A stretch of DNA of 64,000 nt from Haemophilus parainfluenzae (GCF_003253005.1 NZ_QEPZ01000009.1:1-64000); one strand, 5' to 3'; counted from the stretch's first letter, positions 1 to 9,518 are shown. Notes: generated from the letters alone by a model not told the origin. Made by a program: numbers and translations.

Positions 1-65
1 ATTTTCTCATTCAAAATAGGTTGAAGAACCTGTAATTTAAATTTGATTGTGTAGTGTTTACCCAT
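1..65 (-). CDS. IS3-family transposase OrfA, N-terminal fragment (runs off window)
   Basis: An ATG at 65-63 on the minus strand opens an ORF reading MGKHYTIKFKLQVLQPILN and continuing past the window edge. This matches the start of the small helix-turn-helix OrfA of IS150-type elements, which begin with a short basic stretch before the first HTH. OrfA normally works with OrfB, a DDE transposase made by programmed frameshifting, which would lie to the left. Only 21 codons are visible, so the family call rests on this short stretch plus the IS-like terminus at 71-122. Confidence 0.65.
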   Translation of the reverse strand, partial: MGKHYTIKFKLQVLQPILNEK

Positions 66-122
66 AAAAAATCTGCACCTCAATTGTTGGTTTGTTGAGT
101 CCAACTTTTGGGGTGCAGATCA
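1..122 (-). mobile_element. IS3-family (IS150-like) insertion sequence, left end, truncated by window edge
   Basis: Read on the minus strand, the segment begins near 122 with TGATCTGCACCCCAAAAG, followed by TTGGACT. This is the type of terminus seen on IS150-group IS3 elements. Some 57 bases in, a transposase OrfA start codon opens. Within the end, ATCTGCACC (71-79) and GGTGCAGAT (112-120) form a 9-bp inverted repeat that could make a hairpin ahead of the transposase start. The element lies directly downstream of glnD and does not interrupt it. The other end and any target duplication are outside the window, so the exact border near 122 is inferred from the usual TG terminus. Confidence 0.7.
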
Positions 123-149
123 AATTTAACCGTACTTTTTTATTTCATA

Positions 150-2735
150 TTATAAGCGTTCATAAAGCACGTTTTCTAACAATCCCCTTTCCTCTTCGCT
201 TAATGCAATTCCGTTTTCATTTGTCAGAATGAAGAAGTCTTCGGCTTTTTCTCCCACAGTCATAATTTTTGCATTACAAATATTGAGTTTTAATTCGGTA
301 AAAATTTGACTGATTTGAGCCAATAAACCGGGTTTATCTAAAGCCACCACTTCTAATTCGGTATGCTCTTTTTTAGTTTCTTTCAAAAAACGTACATCTG
401 TTTTTACGGTGAAATGTTGTAACTGTCGATTATTTGCAAAAGACATTGACGGCAATTTTTCGTCTAATAAAACAGAAGTTAATACCGTCTCTAATTCTCG
501 ACGTCGTTCTGAACGAACTAATTCACCATTTAATTCTGTGATGATAAAGCTGTCGAATACGTAGCCATCATCGGATGTTAAAATTTGCGCATCATGAATA
601 CTAAATTTTTTCGCACCAATAGTTGAAACCACTTTATTAAACAAATTAGCTTGATCTGGGCAATAAACGAAAATTTCTGTCCCACCAGAAGAAAATCGGT
701 TACTGATTTTAACCAGTACTTCACCATCAAATTCAGTTAATAACTCGGTATGCCACGCAATTTGTTTTGGGCTATTTCGTAAAAAATAATCATTTGGACA
801 ACCTTGCCAGAGTGCTAAAATTTTTTCTTCCGATAATTCTGGTTTATCTTCGGATAAAATTGCCAACGCCAATTGACGATTTTCAAGGATTTTTTCTTCA
901 TTGTCTAATAATAAATCCATCCCTTGGCGGAATTGTTGCGCCGTATAATCGTATAAAGAGGCAAAAAGAGAACGCTTCCAGCTATTCCATAATGTGCCAT
1001 TTGTCGCACAAATATCCGCAACGGTCAGGCAAGTAAGATAATCTAAACGAACACGATTTTGCACATTTTCTGCAAAGTTCATCACGACTTCCGGATCATG
1101 AATATCTCGACGCTGTGCGATAATTGACATGAGCAGATGTTCTTTCACCAACCAGATCATTGTTTCAATTTCTCGACGATCAAAACCATGCAAACGAGCA
1201 AAGTCAGCGATGTCTTCAGCCCCTAACTCCGCATGATCCCCCCCTTGCCCTTTCGCTATATCATGGAAAAGTGCGGCAACATAAAGCAAAGTGCGGTCAG
1301 AAATTTGAGTAAATATTTGATGGCAAATGGGATGTGATTCTGCCTCATCTTCGGCTAAGAAACTTTCCAATTTCAACATCACTCGCAAGGTATGCTCATC
1401 CACCGTGTAAATATGGAAGAGATCAAATTGCATCAAGCCTTCAATCCCCTGCCATTGTGGCAAATAAGCCGTTAACACACCATATTGGTGCATTGGGAGG
1501 AATGCACGCTGAATCGCTTTCGATTGATTAAATAACCGAATAAACTTCTCCCTTGCTTCAGGAATATCACATAATTTCAGTGTCAAACTTTCCAACGCAA
1601 TCTGTAATTGACGTAACGTTGAAGAATGAATTTCGGCTTGTTCATGCTGGGTAAGATAGAAAAAAAGATCCAAAATATGATCTGGATAACGTAAAAACAG
1701 ATCGTTTTTACGTAAACACAAACTTTGATTCACTAATTCAAAATTCTCATCCAAAGGATGAATAGAGAGCTCGCCATCTGTTGATAAAAAATGCTCTTTA
1801 TAATGTTTAATCAGGATATCGGTCAGACGAGAAATCGTGCGTAAAGCTTGGAAAAAACGTTTCATCATTTTTTCGACAGCACGGTTTCCCTCGCCTTCAA
1901 AACCAAGCATCTCGCTCACTTTAATTTGACGATCAAACAGCAGTCGGTTGTCATAACGTTTTAAAATCAAGTGTAAAGCGAACCGCACTTTGAATAAAAA
2001 TTCTTGGCTTTCTAATAATTGTTGGTGTTCTGATGGGTAAATAAAGCCGCTTTCCAAAATGCCATCAAGGGTCATTTCTCCGGTATGACGTAATGCGATC
2101 CAATATAAAAGATGAAGATCCCGCAAGCCACCTGGGCTGTATTTTAAATCAGGTTCTAGATTATAACTGGTGTTGTGATAGCGCTGATAACGCTCAATTT
2201 GTTCTTGTACTTTGGCATCAAAGAATGATTTTACCGCCCAAAAATCTGGCTTTTTCAATATTTCACCTAACGCATTGAAAAGCGATACATCTCCCGATAA
2301 ATAGCGAGACTCAAGCAAATTGGTGGCAATAGTAATGTCTTGTTTACCTTCCTTTTCACATTCTTCCAAAGAACGAACACTATGCCCTACGTCGAATCCA
2401 CAATCCCACAAGAACTGCACAAACTGAGCAATTTTTTCTTCCGTTTCAACGCCTCTTTCTTCTTTTGAAAGAATAAGAACATCCAAATCAGATAAAGGAA
2501 ACATTTCTTGTCTGCCATAACCGCCTACCGCAATTAAGGTGAGATGAGCTTTATCTAGTTCAAATTGCTGCCAAAGCTGTTTTAACAAATCATCACAAAA
2601 TTGTGTACGGTTAGCGATTAGCTCAAAAACAGAATAATCAGAAAAATTCTGACGTTCAAATTCCTTCAAATTTTCACGCTGGATTTTGACCGCACTTGGC
2701 GTAAGTGGAGAATCGAAATGATAAGGAAAAAGCAT
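150..2735 (-). CDS. glnD: Bifunctional [protein-PII] uridylyltransferase / uridylyl-removing enzyme GlnD
   Basis: GlnD senses glutamine and adds or removes UMP on PII proteins, setting glutamine synthetase activity and nitrogen gene expression. The 861-residue protein has the family layout. It has an N-terminal nucleotidyltransferase domain with [19 protein letters not shown] (GG plus DxD metal ligands), a central HD phosphohydrolase domain with [17 protein letters not shown] (removing activity), and two C-terminal ACT domains (around [17 protein letters not shown] and [18 protein letters not shown]) that bind glutamine. The start at 2735 ([11 protein letters not shown]) is preferred over the longer frame to 2774, because the extra 13 residues are unlike GlnD. 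It lies 61 nt after map on the same strand and is probably co-transcribed with it. Confidence 0.96.
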   Translation of the reverse strand: MLFPYHFDSPLTPSAVKIQRENLKEFERQNFSDYSVFELIANRTQFCDDLLKQLWQQFELDKAHLTLIAVGGYGRQEMFPLSDLDVLILSKEERGVETEEKIAQFVQFLWDCGFDVGHSVRSLEECEKEGKQDITIATNLLESRYLSGDVSLFNALGEILKKPDFWAVKSFFDAKVQEQIERYQRYHNTSYNLEPDLKYSPGGLRDLHLLYWIALRHTGEMTLDGILESGFIYPSEHQQLLESQEFLFKVRFALHLILKRYDNRLLFDRQIKVSEMLGFEGEGNRAVEKMMKRFFQALRTISRLTDILIKHYKEHFLSTDGELSIHPLDENFELVNQSLCLRKNDLFLRYPDHILDLFFYLTQHEQAEIHSSTLRQLQIALESLTLKLCDIPEAREKFIRLFNQSKAIQRAFLPMHQYGVLTAYLPQWQGIEGLMQFDLFHIYTVDEHTLRVMLKLESFLAEDEAESHPICHQIFTQISDRTLLYVAALFHDIAKGQGGDHAELGAEDIADFARLHGFDRREIETMIWLVKEHLLMSIIAQRRDIHDPEVVMNFAENVQNRVRLDYLTCLTVADICATNGTLWNSWKRSLFASLYDYTAQQFRQGMDLLLDNEEKILENRQLALAILSEDKPELSEEKILALWQGCPNDYFLRNSPKQIAWHTELLTEFDGEVLVKISNRFSSGGTEIFVYCPDQANLFNKVVSTIGAKKFSIHDAQILTSDDGYVFDSFIITELNGELVRSERRRELETVLTSVLLDEKLPSMSFANNRQLQHFTVKTDVRFLKETKKEHTELEVVALDKPGLLAQISQIFTELKLNICNAKIMTVGEKAEDFFILTNENGIALSEEERGLLENVLYERL

Positions 2736-2796
2736 AGGTATTCCACAAACAAAACAATTATAAAAAAAGCCCACTATCGTAGGCTTTTAGCTGAAT

Positions 2797-3600
2797 TTAA
2801 AGGTTATTCATTACACGTTGAATTCGGCCTTCCGCAATTTCTTCATCGCGGATTGTCATGACTTCACAACCGGTTTCGGTCACGACAATTTGGTGTTCAT
2901 ATTGCGCTGAATGACTACGGTCTTTGGTTTTTACTGTCCAACCATCGCCCATAACCCGCACTTCTTTTTTACCCGCATTGATCATTGGCTCAATGGTGAA
3001 TACCATGCCAGGTTTTAAAACCACACCACCATCATCAGCATAATAGTGTAATACTTGAGGTTCGCAGTGGAATTCAGTTCCCACGCCGTGGCCACAGTAC
3101 TCACGTACCACGCTAAAGCCTTGGCTTTCAGTATATTTTTGTACCGCTTTACCAATTTCATTTAAACGAATGCCAGGCTTAACTGTACGCAATCCCACAT
3201 AAAGCGCTTCTTGTGCGGCTTCAACCAATTTTTGGCTACGAATATTGGTTTTACCCACGACATACATCTTAGAGTTGTCTCCGAAATAACCGTCTTTAAT
3301 CACGGTCACATCAATATTGACAATATCGCCCTGTTTTAATTTTTTATCGTCGCTTGGAATACCATGGCAAACCACTTCATTTATAGAAATACAGGTTGCT
3401 TTTGGAAAACCATGATAATTTAAGCACGCAGGAATCACTTTTTGTACATTCACCATATAATCGTGACAAATGCGATCCAATTCACCTGTGGTCACCCCTT
3501 CTTTGACATAAGGTTCGATCATGACCAAAACATCGGACGCTAATTTACACGCTTCACGTAACTTAACAAGTTCTTCTTCAGTTCTTAATGGAATGCCCAT
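2797..3600 (-). CDS. map: Type I methionine aminopeptidase
   Basis: This cytosolic metalloprotease removes the initiator methionine from nascent proteins. The 267-residue sequence is full length for bacterial type Ia enzymes. The five metal ligands of the pita-bread fold are visible: two Asp in the VNIDVTVIKDGYFGDNSKM region, His in EYCGHGVGTEFHCEPQV, and Glu in FTIEPM and near the C-terminal QYEHQIVVTE. The ATG at 3600 has a GGAGAAATA ribosome-binding region directly upstream. map is followed by glnD. It is divergent from erpA, with about 125 nt of shared upstream sequence. Confidence 0.97.
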   Translation of the reverse strand: MGIPLRTEEELVKLREACKLASDVLVMIEPYVKEGVTTGELDRICHDYMVNVQKVIPACLNYHGFPKATCISINEVVCHGIPSDDKKLKQGDIVNIDVTVIKDGYFGDNSKMYVVGKTNIRSQKLVEAAQEALYVGLRTVKPGIRLNEIGKAVQKYTESQGFSVVREYCGHGVGTEFHCEPQVLHYYADDGGVVLKPGMVFTIEPMINAGKKEVRVMGDGWTVKTKDRSHSAQYEHQIVVTETGCEVMTIRDEEIAEGRIQRVMNNL

Positions 3601-3725
3601 TATTTCTCCTTATTTAATTCTGATTTATTCGCATATAATAGCACTAATTCCGTGAAAAATCTTGAATGAATTAACAGGTTATTAGATAATACAAGGATTA
3701 TTTTTAGGAAAGTGGGGATAGAGAT

Positions 3726-4073
3726 ATGTCAGATTTAGATATGGCCGTACCGCTAACTTTTACTGATGCGGCAGCTAATAAAGTAAAAAGTTTAATTAGC
3801 GAAGAAGAAAACAATGAACTAAAATTACGCGTTTATATTACTGGTGGCGGTTGCAGCGGTTTCCAATACGGTTTCACCTTTGACGATAAAGTCAATGAAG
3901 GTGACCTAACCATTGAAAAAGCCGGTGTGCAATTAGTGATTGACCCAATGAGTTTACAATACTTAATTGGTGGCACCGTGGATTACACTGAAGGCTTGGA
4001 AGGTTCTCGTTTTGTGGTGAACAATCCAAATGCAACCAGCACCTGTGGCTGTGGTTCGTCATTCAGCATCTAA
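3726..4073 (+). CDS. erpA: Iron-sulfur cluster insertion protein ErpA (A-type carrier)
   Basis: ErpA is an A-type carrier that delivers [4Fe-4S] or [2Fe-2S] clusters to apo-enzymes, including isoprenoid-pathway and respiratory proteins. The 115-residue HesB/IscA-fold protein carries the three conserved cysteines, one in [13 protein letters not shown] and two in the C-terminal [10 protein letters not shown]. The N-terminus [20 protein letters not shown] is typical of ErpA rather than IscA. Start 3726 follows a GGGGATAGAG stretch. UPF0231 follows within 2 nt and mrcB after that. The many Fe-S enzymes in this window (Hyf, FdhF, HypD) make a general carrier relevant, but this location is ordinary for the group. 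Confidence 0.95.
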   Translation: MSDLDMAVPLTFTDAAANKVKSLISEEENNELKLRVYITGGGCSGFQYGFTFDDKVNEGDLTIEKAGVQLVIDPMSLQYLIGGTVDYTEGLEGSRFVVNNPNATSTCGCGSSFSI

Positions 4074-4074
4074 T

Positions 4075-4428
4075 ATGGATTTTCAATTTACCCATTATCT
4101 AGGCAATGTGCACGCCAAATGTTCAATGGAACACATTGCGCTAGCCAATTGGTTTAATTCAGAAGTGCGGTCAAATCCTCAAGTGTTTTTGACCGCACTT
4201 TCTGCCTGTGAGCAGATTAAAAATAATGATGAAGTCACGTTAATTGGTTCAGAATACACGCTTTTTATCAATACCGATGAAGTGATGATTCGCGCCAATA
4301 ACCTTGCGATTGAAACAGATGAAATTTTAGAAGACGACTTCCATTATTATGATGAAGAAAGTATTGCCTTCTGCGGTACAACAGACTTCATCCACTTTCT
4401 TAATGCCTATTTTGAATTTATTGCTTAA
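4075..4428 (+). CDS. UPF0231 (YacL) family protein
   Basis: A 117-residue acidic protein of the gammaproteobacterial UPF0231/YacL family, whose function is unknown. Family features include an N-terminal MDFQFTHYLGNVHAKCSMEH, the central GSEYTLFINTDEVMIRANNL and the C-terminal YYDEESIAFCGTTDF. Start 4075 is chosen over an upstream in-frame ATG at 4030, because the homologous N-terminus begins with MDF/MDY and the earlier start overlaps the end of erpA. Two uptake signals in inverted orientation (4163-4171 and 4192-4200) lie inside the coding sequence and encode the EVRSNPQVFLTALS segment, a stretch the E. coli protein does not match. Likely translated together with erpA. Confidence 0.88.
   Translation: MDFQFTHYLGNVHAKCSMEHIALANWFNSEVRSNPQVFLTALSACEQIKNNDEVTLIGSEYTLFINTDEVMIRANNLAIETDEILEDDFHYYDEESIAFCGTTDFIHFLNAYFEFIA
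4163..4200. repeat. Inverted pair of DNA uptake signal sequences inside a coding region
   Basis: AAGTGCGGT at 4163-4171 and ACCGCACTT at 4192-4200 form a perfect 9-bp inverted repeat, extended by flanking TCAAA/TTTGA to about 14 bp, with a short loop. Such pairs usually sit in intergenic terminators in Haemophilus. Here the pair is fully translated inside the UPF0231 gene. Confidence 0.9.
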
Positions 4429-4452
4429 CCTCATTCTCTGAAGCTAACTATT

Positions 4453-6852
4453 ATGTCGGAAACGGAAAACACCTCACCTGAACAACAAGAAACACAAGCG
4501 CCAGATAAACGCCGTTCTTGTAAAATCTTTTTAGCTAAAGCAGCCTTTACTTTAGGGACGCTTGCCGTGTTTTATGGTAGCTATTTGGATTGGCAAATTC
4601 GCTCTAAAATGGATGGCCAAATTTGGCGTTTACCGGCAGAAGTGTATAGCCGTTTAGAAAGCGTAAAACTTTCTGATAACCTTTCTTTTGACGAAGTGAT
4701 TCAAATCTTACTTGATAACGAATACCGTCAAACCACAATGATTGCAGCACCGGGTGATTTTAAACTCGAAGAGGACACCATCGTATTACTTCGTCGTGCA
4801 TTCCCTTACCCTGACAAACCAGAGCCACAACGTGTATTACGTTTACGTTTTACGGATAACAAACTTTCTCGTATTGAAGACTTAGTCAATGTAAAAGCGG
4901 TTGATGAATTCCGTCTTGCGCCTAAATTAATTGCGATGTTGGAATCAGATAATGAAGATCGTTTGGCGATTCCATTACAACAATACCCTCGCTTACTCAT
5001 TGATGCCTTATTACTCACAGAGGATCGCCGTTTTTACGATCATAACGGGATTAATCCAGTGGGTATTGTGCGTGCAATGATTGCCAATATTAAAGCAGGT
5101 CAAACGGTTCAAGGCGGCAGTACGCTCACACAGCAATTAGTTAAAAACTTGTTCTTATCGAGCGAACGTTCTATTACCCGTAAAGCCAATGAAGCGTTGA
5201 TGTCATTAGTATTAGATTGGCGATATGATAAAAACCGTATCTTAGAAACCTATCTTAACGAAATTTACCTTGGTCAAAATGGTGATACCCAAATTCACGG
5301 TTTTGCATTGGCGAGCCAATTCTATTTTGGTCGCTCCATCCGTGAAATTAGTCTAGACCAAATTGCCCTTTTAGTTGGCATGGTTAAAGGTCCATCCCTT
5401 TATAATCCATGGCGAAATCCACAATATACACTCGATCGCCGAAATGTGGTATTAAAACTAATGCTTGATCACCAAATGATTGGGGATGAGTTGTATGAGA
5501 TGTTGAGTAAACGTCCATTAGGCGTGCAAGCTAAAGGTCAAATTTCACGTAAATACCCTGCTTTCATCCAAACCTTACAAGCGGATCTTCGCCGTCAATT
5601 AGGTGAAAATAAAACGTCTGCACTACTTGGTGCGAGAATTTTCTCCACTCTGGATTTAAAACAACAGGAACAAGCTGAAAATGCTGTGGTGAATACGGTT
5701 AATCAATTACAAATACAAACTAAAAATCCACATTTAGAAGGCGCAATGATTGTCGCGGATTATTACTTGGGTGAAATACGTGCTGTTGTCGGTGGATTAC
5801 AAACAGAATATGCCGGATTTAACCGAGCCTTAATGTCAAAACGTCAAATTGGTTCTTTGGTAAAACCATCCATTTATTTGACCGCACTGATGAATCCGGA
5901 ACAATTTCGTTTAAATACGCCAATTCAAAACCAGCCAATCACGATTTATGTTAAAGGTAGCCAACCTTGGCAACCTCGTAACTACGATCGCAAATACAGC
6001 GGTTCGGTGATGTTGATGGATGCCCTTGCTCGCTCGCTGAATATTCCAACGGTAAATATTGGAATGAAAGTCGGTTTAAGCAAAGTGATCGATACGCAAA
6101 AAGCCATGGGCTGGGATAATATAGCCATTCCAAAAGTGCCTGCAACCTTGCTTGGTTCTTATAGTATTTCACCTTATGATGTGACTAAACTCTATCAAAC
6201 CATTGCAAATCAAGGTGGCAAAATTGAGTTAAGTACCATTCAAAGCATTGCCGATCGTCAAGGGAATATTATTTATGAACACAATACCGTGCCGGATCAA
6301 GTGGTGCCGAGAGAAGCAGCTTATCAAACCTTGTATGCGATGCAACAAACCGTAGAACGTGGTACCGCGCGTAGCTTACAAAATGATTACGCAGATCTTC
6401 GTCTTGCAGGTAAAACAGGCACGACCAATGATGCCCGTGATACTTGGTTTGTCGGTATTGATGGTAAAAATGTCAGCACCATTTGGCTAGGTCGTGATGA
6501 TAACGGTGAAACCAAATTGACGGGAGCCTCAGGTGCATTACAAATCTATAAAGATTATTTAAACCGTGTCGTTATTGAAAAACTAAAACTCGGACAACCT
6601 TCTACAATTAAATGGGTTGGCATTAATGCTTACGGTAGTTGGAGCTGTGGTAGTAATCGAACAATTCCAGTTTGGGCAAATAAAGATCAAAACTTCTGTG
6701 CGTCTGCACAAACAACGAGTACGGCAACTGCTACCGCTGCACAAACTACGCAATCGCCACAACCTGAGCAACCGGAATCAGCAAAACAAGAAAGTGTATG
6801 GGATGTGTTAGATAACAAAGCGCCTGTTGAAGAAGGCGCACCCGCTCAATAA
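4453..6852 (+). CDS. mrcB: Penicillin-binding protein 1B (bifunctional transglycosylase/transpeptidase)
   Basis: A class A PBP that polymerises lipid II and cross-links peptidoglycan at the periplasmic face of the inner membrane. The 799 residues contain a short charged cytoplasmic tail, one membrane anchor (about residues 28-48) and a UB2H-like region. The GT51 transglycosylase domain has TEDRRFYDHNGI with the catalytic Glu and QGGSTLTQQLVKN. The transpeptidase domain has the catalytic SLVK (in RQIGSLVKPS), SLN (ARSLNIPT) and KTG (LAGKTGTTND) motifs. The tail is rich in Ala, Thr, Gln and Pro. The gene sits 24 nt after UPF0231 and ends before a strong terminator. PBP1B rather than PBP1A is indicated by the domain order and length. 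Confidence 0.95.
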   Translation: MSETENTSPEQQETQAPDKRRSCKIFLAKAAFTLGTLAVFYGSYLDWQIRSKMDGQIWRLPAEVYSRLESVKLSDNLSFDEVIQILLDNEYRQTTMIAAPGDFKLEEDTIVLLRRAFPYPDKPEPQRVLRLRFTDNKLSRIEDLVNVKAVDEFRLAPKLIAMLESDNEDRLAIPLQQYPRLLIDALLLTEDRRFYDHNGINPVGIVRAMIANIKAGQTVQGGSTLTQQLVKNLFLSSERSITRKANEALMSLVLDWRYDKNRILETYLNEIYLGQNGDTQIHGFALASQFYFGRSIREISLDQIALLVGMVKGPSLYNPWRNPQYTLDRRNVVLKLMLDHQMIGDELYEMLSKRPLGVQAKGQISRKYPAFIQTLQADLRRQLGENKTSALLGARIFSTLDLKQQEQAENAVVNTVNQLQIQTKNPHLEGAMIVADYYLGEIRAVVGGLQTEYAGFNRALMSKRQIGSLVKPSIYLTALMNPEQFRLNTPIQNQPITIYVKGSQPWQPRNYDRKYSGSVMLMDALARSLNIPTVNIGMKVGLSKVIDTQKAMGWDNIAIPKVPATLLGSYSISPYDVTKLYQTIANQGGKIELSTIQSIADRQGNIIYEHNTVPDQVVPREAAYQTLYAMQQTVERGTARSLQNDYADLRLAGKTGTTNDARDTWFVGIDGKNVSTIWLGRDDNGETKLTGASGALQIYKDYLNRVVIEKLKLGQPSTIKWVGINAYGSWSCGSNRTIPVWANKDQNFCASAQTTSTATATAAQTTQSPQPEQPESAKQESVWDVLDNKAPVEEGAPAQ

Positions 6853-6886
6853 ACTCGCTTATTTTTAACCGCACTTTTATATCTCC

Positions 6887-6913
6887 ATAAAGCGCCTAAC
6901 AAAGGCGCTTTAT
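6887..6913. terminator. Rho-independent terminator after mrcB
   Basis: ATAAAGCGCC (6887-6896) pairs with GGCGCTTTAT (6904-6913) across a 7-nt loop and is followed by TCTTTT. An uptake signal (ACCGCACTT, 6868-6876) lies just ahead of it. Confidence 0.85.
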
Positions 6914-6963
6914 TCTTTTAAGCATACAATCACCCTCTAGACATTTCCGACTCTTGTGAATTT

Positions 6964-6979
6964 TTTGATCTCCATCACA
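6964..6979. promoter_or_regulatory. CRP/FNR-family operator upstream of the iron-transport operon
   Basis: TTTGA-TCTCCA-TCACA fits the CRP consensus TGTGA-N6-TCACA at 9 of 10 positions. The overlapping TTGAT-CTCC-ATCAC fits the FNR consensus TTGAT-N4-ATCAA at 9 of 10. The site lies about 90 bp upstream of the FTR1-type permease start, a position compatible with activation. Sequence alone does not separate CRP from FNR, and no convincing Fur box was seen here. Confidence 0.5.
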
Positions 6980-7063
6980 AAAATTAGAATTATTTATTGT
7001 CATTTCACTGATATCAAAGGATAATTATAAATAGGAATTAATTTTATTTGAGGTAAATAGACG

Positions 7064-8968
7064 ATGCTATTCCGTTCTATTCGATTTTTCTTTTTAATTT
7101 TTTCACTCGTCTTCTCTTCTTCACTCTTTGCACAAGACAACTACCAACAGTGGGTTAATGATATTACGTCGCGCTTAGACAAAACCGCTCAACTTGTCCA
7201 GCAAGGTAATACTGATGATGCGCGCACTGAAGTTCAAATGGCTTATTTTGAAGTGTTTGAAAATCTAGAAGGTCCGATTCGTATCAATTTCTCCGCACAA
7301 AAAAGTTACCAAATGGAAGCGACTTTTGGTGAGATCCGTAAAATGATCGGTGAAGGCAGTTCACAACAAGAGATTCAAGCTAAAATCGATCAACTTAAAA
7401 AAGAATTACAAGAAGTGTTGCCATCATTGATTAAAGGTCATCAGCTCAATGCCAATGGTCAACATGGTGTTTATGATAATCAAGAGATTGCCCCTTATTG
7501 GCAACAAAGTTTTAAAACCATTGATGATTTGCTCGCTCAAGGGCTAGAAGCATATCAAAATGGTGATCTCGCTAACGCAAAAAAATTGTTCCAACAAGCG
7601 CAATACGATGGCTATAAAAATTCAGAAATGGAAATGTCCATTCGCCAAAATCGCTCTGCAGAAACTTCAGCGGCGATTAATCAACAGTTTTACAATATCA
7701 TCCGTTTAAGTGAACAAGCCGATCAAATCACAGAAATTGGCTATCAAAGTACGCAATTATTACAAGATATTGAAGAAAACTTGCCTAACTTGCCAACGAC
7801 ACGTGAAGAACAAAATGTTCAATCCAATGCAGCGCAGCAAGCAACAGATAATCAACAAGAGCAAGATTGGAATAAGATTAAACAAGAGATCAACCAACGT
7901 ATTCAACAAGCTATTGCGCTCTATCAACAAGGTGAAAGCAAAAAAGCGATTCTTTCCGTACAAGACACCTATTTCGACGTATTTGAAAGTACGGGGATGG
8001 AAAACAAAATTGGTTCTCGTGATAGCAACTTTAAAGCGCAACTTGAAGGCTACTTCACCCGTTTAGTCAGCTTAATGAAAGCTGAACAAGGTGATAAGTT
8101 ACAAGAGCAAGCTGATGGTTTAGACCAGAATTTAACTAAAGCAGTTGAAATGTTACAGGGCGGAGAACAAAGCGATTGGTCTATGTTCTTATATAGCCTT
8201 TTAATCATCCTTCGTGAAGGTTTGGAAGCCTTATTAATTGTTGCGGCTATTGTGACTTACTTAATTAAAAATAACCACCAAGATAAATTGCCAGTTATCC
8301 GCCAATCTGTTTATGTGGCATTAATTGCCAGTGTGGTTACCGCATTTATCTTCCAACTTATCTTTGAAAATTCAGGTCAAAACCGCGAATTGCTCGAAGG
8401 CTTTACGATGATTTTTGCTGTAGTCATGCTCTTTATGATGAGTTACTGGTTATTGTCCAAAGTCGAAGCACAAAACTGGAAACGTTATTTAGAAGGAAAA
8501 CTCTCTACTGCCCTCACTACTGGCTCACTCATTGGCTTATGGCTTACTAGCTTCTTAGCCGTGTATCGTGAAGGGGCAGAAACTGTATTGTTCTACTATG
8601 CCCTCGTGGGTGATGCGAAAAGTGCGGTCAGTTTTATTTACCTTTTCGCAGGTATCATTGTCGGTGTAATTATTCTCACCATTTGCTACTTCGTGATGCG
8701 TTATACCGTGGTGAAATTACCGCTTAAACCATTCTTTATGTTCACGGGTTCTTTTATGTATTTAATGGCCTTTGTATTCGCCGGTAAATCTGTTTTAGAA
8801 CTCATTGAAGGCAAACTTTTCGAGCCAACGCTGATTAGCGGCGTGCCTGAAATTTCGTGGTTAGGTATTTATCCTTATATGGAAACCCTAATCCCACAAG
8901 CAATCTTACTCATCGCAGCCGTATTTGCTCTGTTTATTATGAAATATCAAAGCAAAAAAGCCGCGTAA
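7064..8968 (+). CDS. FTR1-family iron permease with large periplasmic N-terminal region (FetM-like)
   Basis: Likely inner-membrane iron permease of the FetM / Campylobacter Cj1658 class. A signal peptide (residues 1-23, ending SSSLFAQ) precedes about 370 extracytoplasmic residues. These seem to contain two related repeats, one with GNTDDARTEVQMAYFEVFE and one with GESKKAILSVQDTYFDVFE. The C-terminal part has about seven membrane segments with the two REGxE iron-binding motifs of FTR1 proteins, LREGLEALLIVAA and YREGAETVLFYYA. The start has GAGG upstream. It heads eight co-directional genes whose order (permease, P19, DUF2318, two permeases, ATPase, thioredoxin-like) mirrors the Campylobacter p19 operon. 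Substrate ferrous or ferric iron is inferred from the family. Confidence 0.9.
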   Translation: MLFRSIRFFFLIFSLVFSSSLFAQDNYQQWVNDITSRLDKTAQLVQQGNTDDARTEVQMAYFEVFENLEGPIRINFSAQKSYQMEATFGEIRKMIGEGSSQQEIQAKIDQLKKELQEVLPSLIKGHQLNANGQHGVYDNQEIAPYWQQSFKTIDDLLAQGLEAYQNGDLANAKKLFQQAQYDGYKNSEMEMSIRQNRSAETSAAINQQFYNIIRLSEQADQITEIGYQSTQLLQDIEENLPNLPTTREEQNVQSNAAQQATDNQQEQDWNKIKQEINQRIQQAIALYQQGESKKAILSVQDTYFDVFESTGMENKIGSRDSNFKAQLEGYFTRLVSLMKAEQGDKLQEQADGLDQNLTKAVEMLQGGEQSDWSMFLYSLLIILREGLEALLIVAAIVTYLIKNNHQDKLPVIRQSVYVALIASVVTAFIFQLIFENSGQNRELLEGFTMIFAVVMLFMMSYWLLSKVEAQNWKRYLEGKLSTALTTGSLIGLWLTSFLAVYREGAETVLFYYALVGDAKSAVSFIYLFAGIIVGVIILTICYFVMRYTVVKLPLKPFFMFTGSFMYLMAFVFAGKSVLELIEGKLFEPTLISGVPEISWLGIYPYMETLIPQAILLIAAVFALFIMKYQSKKAA

Positions 8969-8996
8969 TACCCAACAATCCTTTAGGAGAAAAACA

Positions 8997-9518
8997 ATGA
9001 AAAAAGCACTTTTAGCAACAGCATTATTTGCGGGTATTTTTACCGCGTCTACTGCAAACGCATTCCAAGAATATCCAATCGGCGAAGCGGTTACCATGAA
9101 TGAAATGGAAATTGCAGCGGTTTATCTCAAACCAATCGATATGGAACCACGTGGCATGGGTTTACCTGCAGCGAAATCAGATATCCACTTAGAAGCGGAT
9201 ATCCACGCAGTAAAAGGTAACAAAAATGGCTTTGGTGATGGTGAATGGATGCCTTACTTAACCATCAACTACACTTTAGTGAATACTGATACTGGTGAAA
9301 AACAAGAAGGTACTTTCATGCCAATGGTAGCAGGTGACGGTCCTCACTATGGTGCAAACGTGAAAATGATGGGCGTGGGTAACTATAAATTAACTTACCA
9401 CATCGACCCACCATCAAAAGCAGGTATGCACCGTCATACTGACTCTGAAACGGGTGTAGGCCGTTGGTGGAAACCATTTGATGTAAGCTATGAATTCAAA
9501 TTCACCGGCATCAAATAA
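8997..9518 (+). CDS. P19 / FetP-family periplasmic copper-iron protein (Tp34 family)
   Basis: A 173-residue secreted protein with a signal peptide ending TASTANA (residues 1-22). It matches the P19/Tp34 family, dimeric immunoglobulin-like periplasmic proteins that bind copper and iron and support FTR1 permeases. Visible family features are the N-terminal EYPIGEAVTMNEMEIAAVYLK, the Met/His-rich metal-site region MEPRGMGLPAAKSDIHLEADIHAV, and the C-terminal HIDPPSKAGMHRHTDSETG with further ligand histidines. It has a strong ribosome-binding site (TTTAGGAGAAAAAC) and lies 28 nt after the permease. A hairpin follows, which may set its expression above that of the downstream genes. Confidence 0.93.
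   Translation: MKKALLATALFAGIFTASTANAFQEYPIGEAVTMNEMEIAAVYLKPIDMEPRGMGLPAAKSDIHLEADIHAVKGNKNGFGDGEWMPYLTINYTLVNTDTGEKQEGTFMPMVAGDGPHYGANVKMMGVGNYKLTYHIDPPSKAGMHRHTDSETGVGRWWKPFDVSYEFKFTGIK

Noticed and set aside
7064-8968. Naming the FTR1 permease efeU.
   Set aside because: EfeU works with EfeO and EfeB and lacks the large N-terminal region. Here the partner is P19, so the FetM/Cj1658 type fits.
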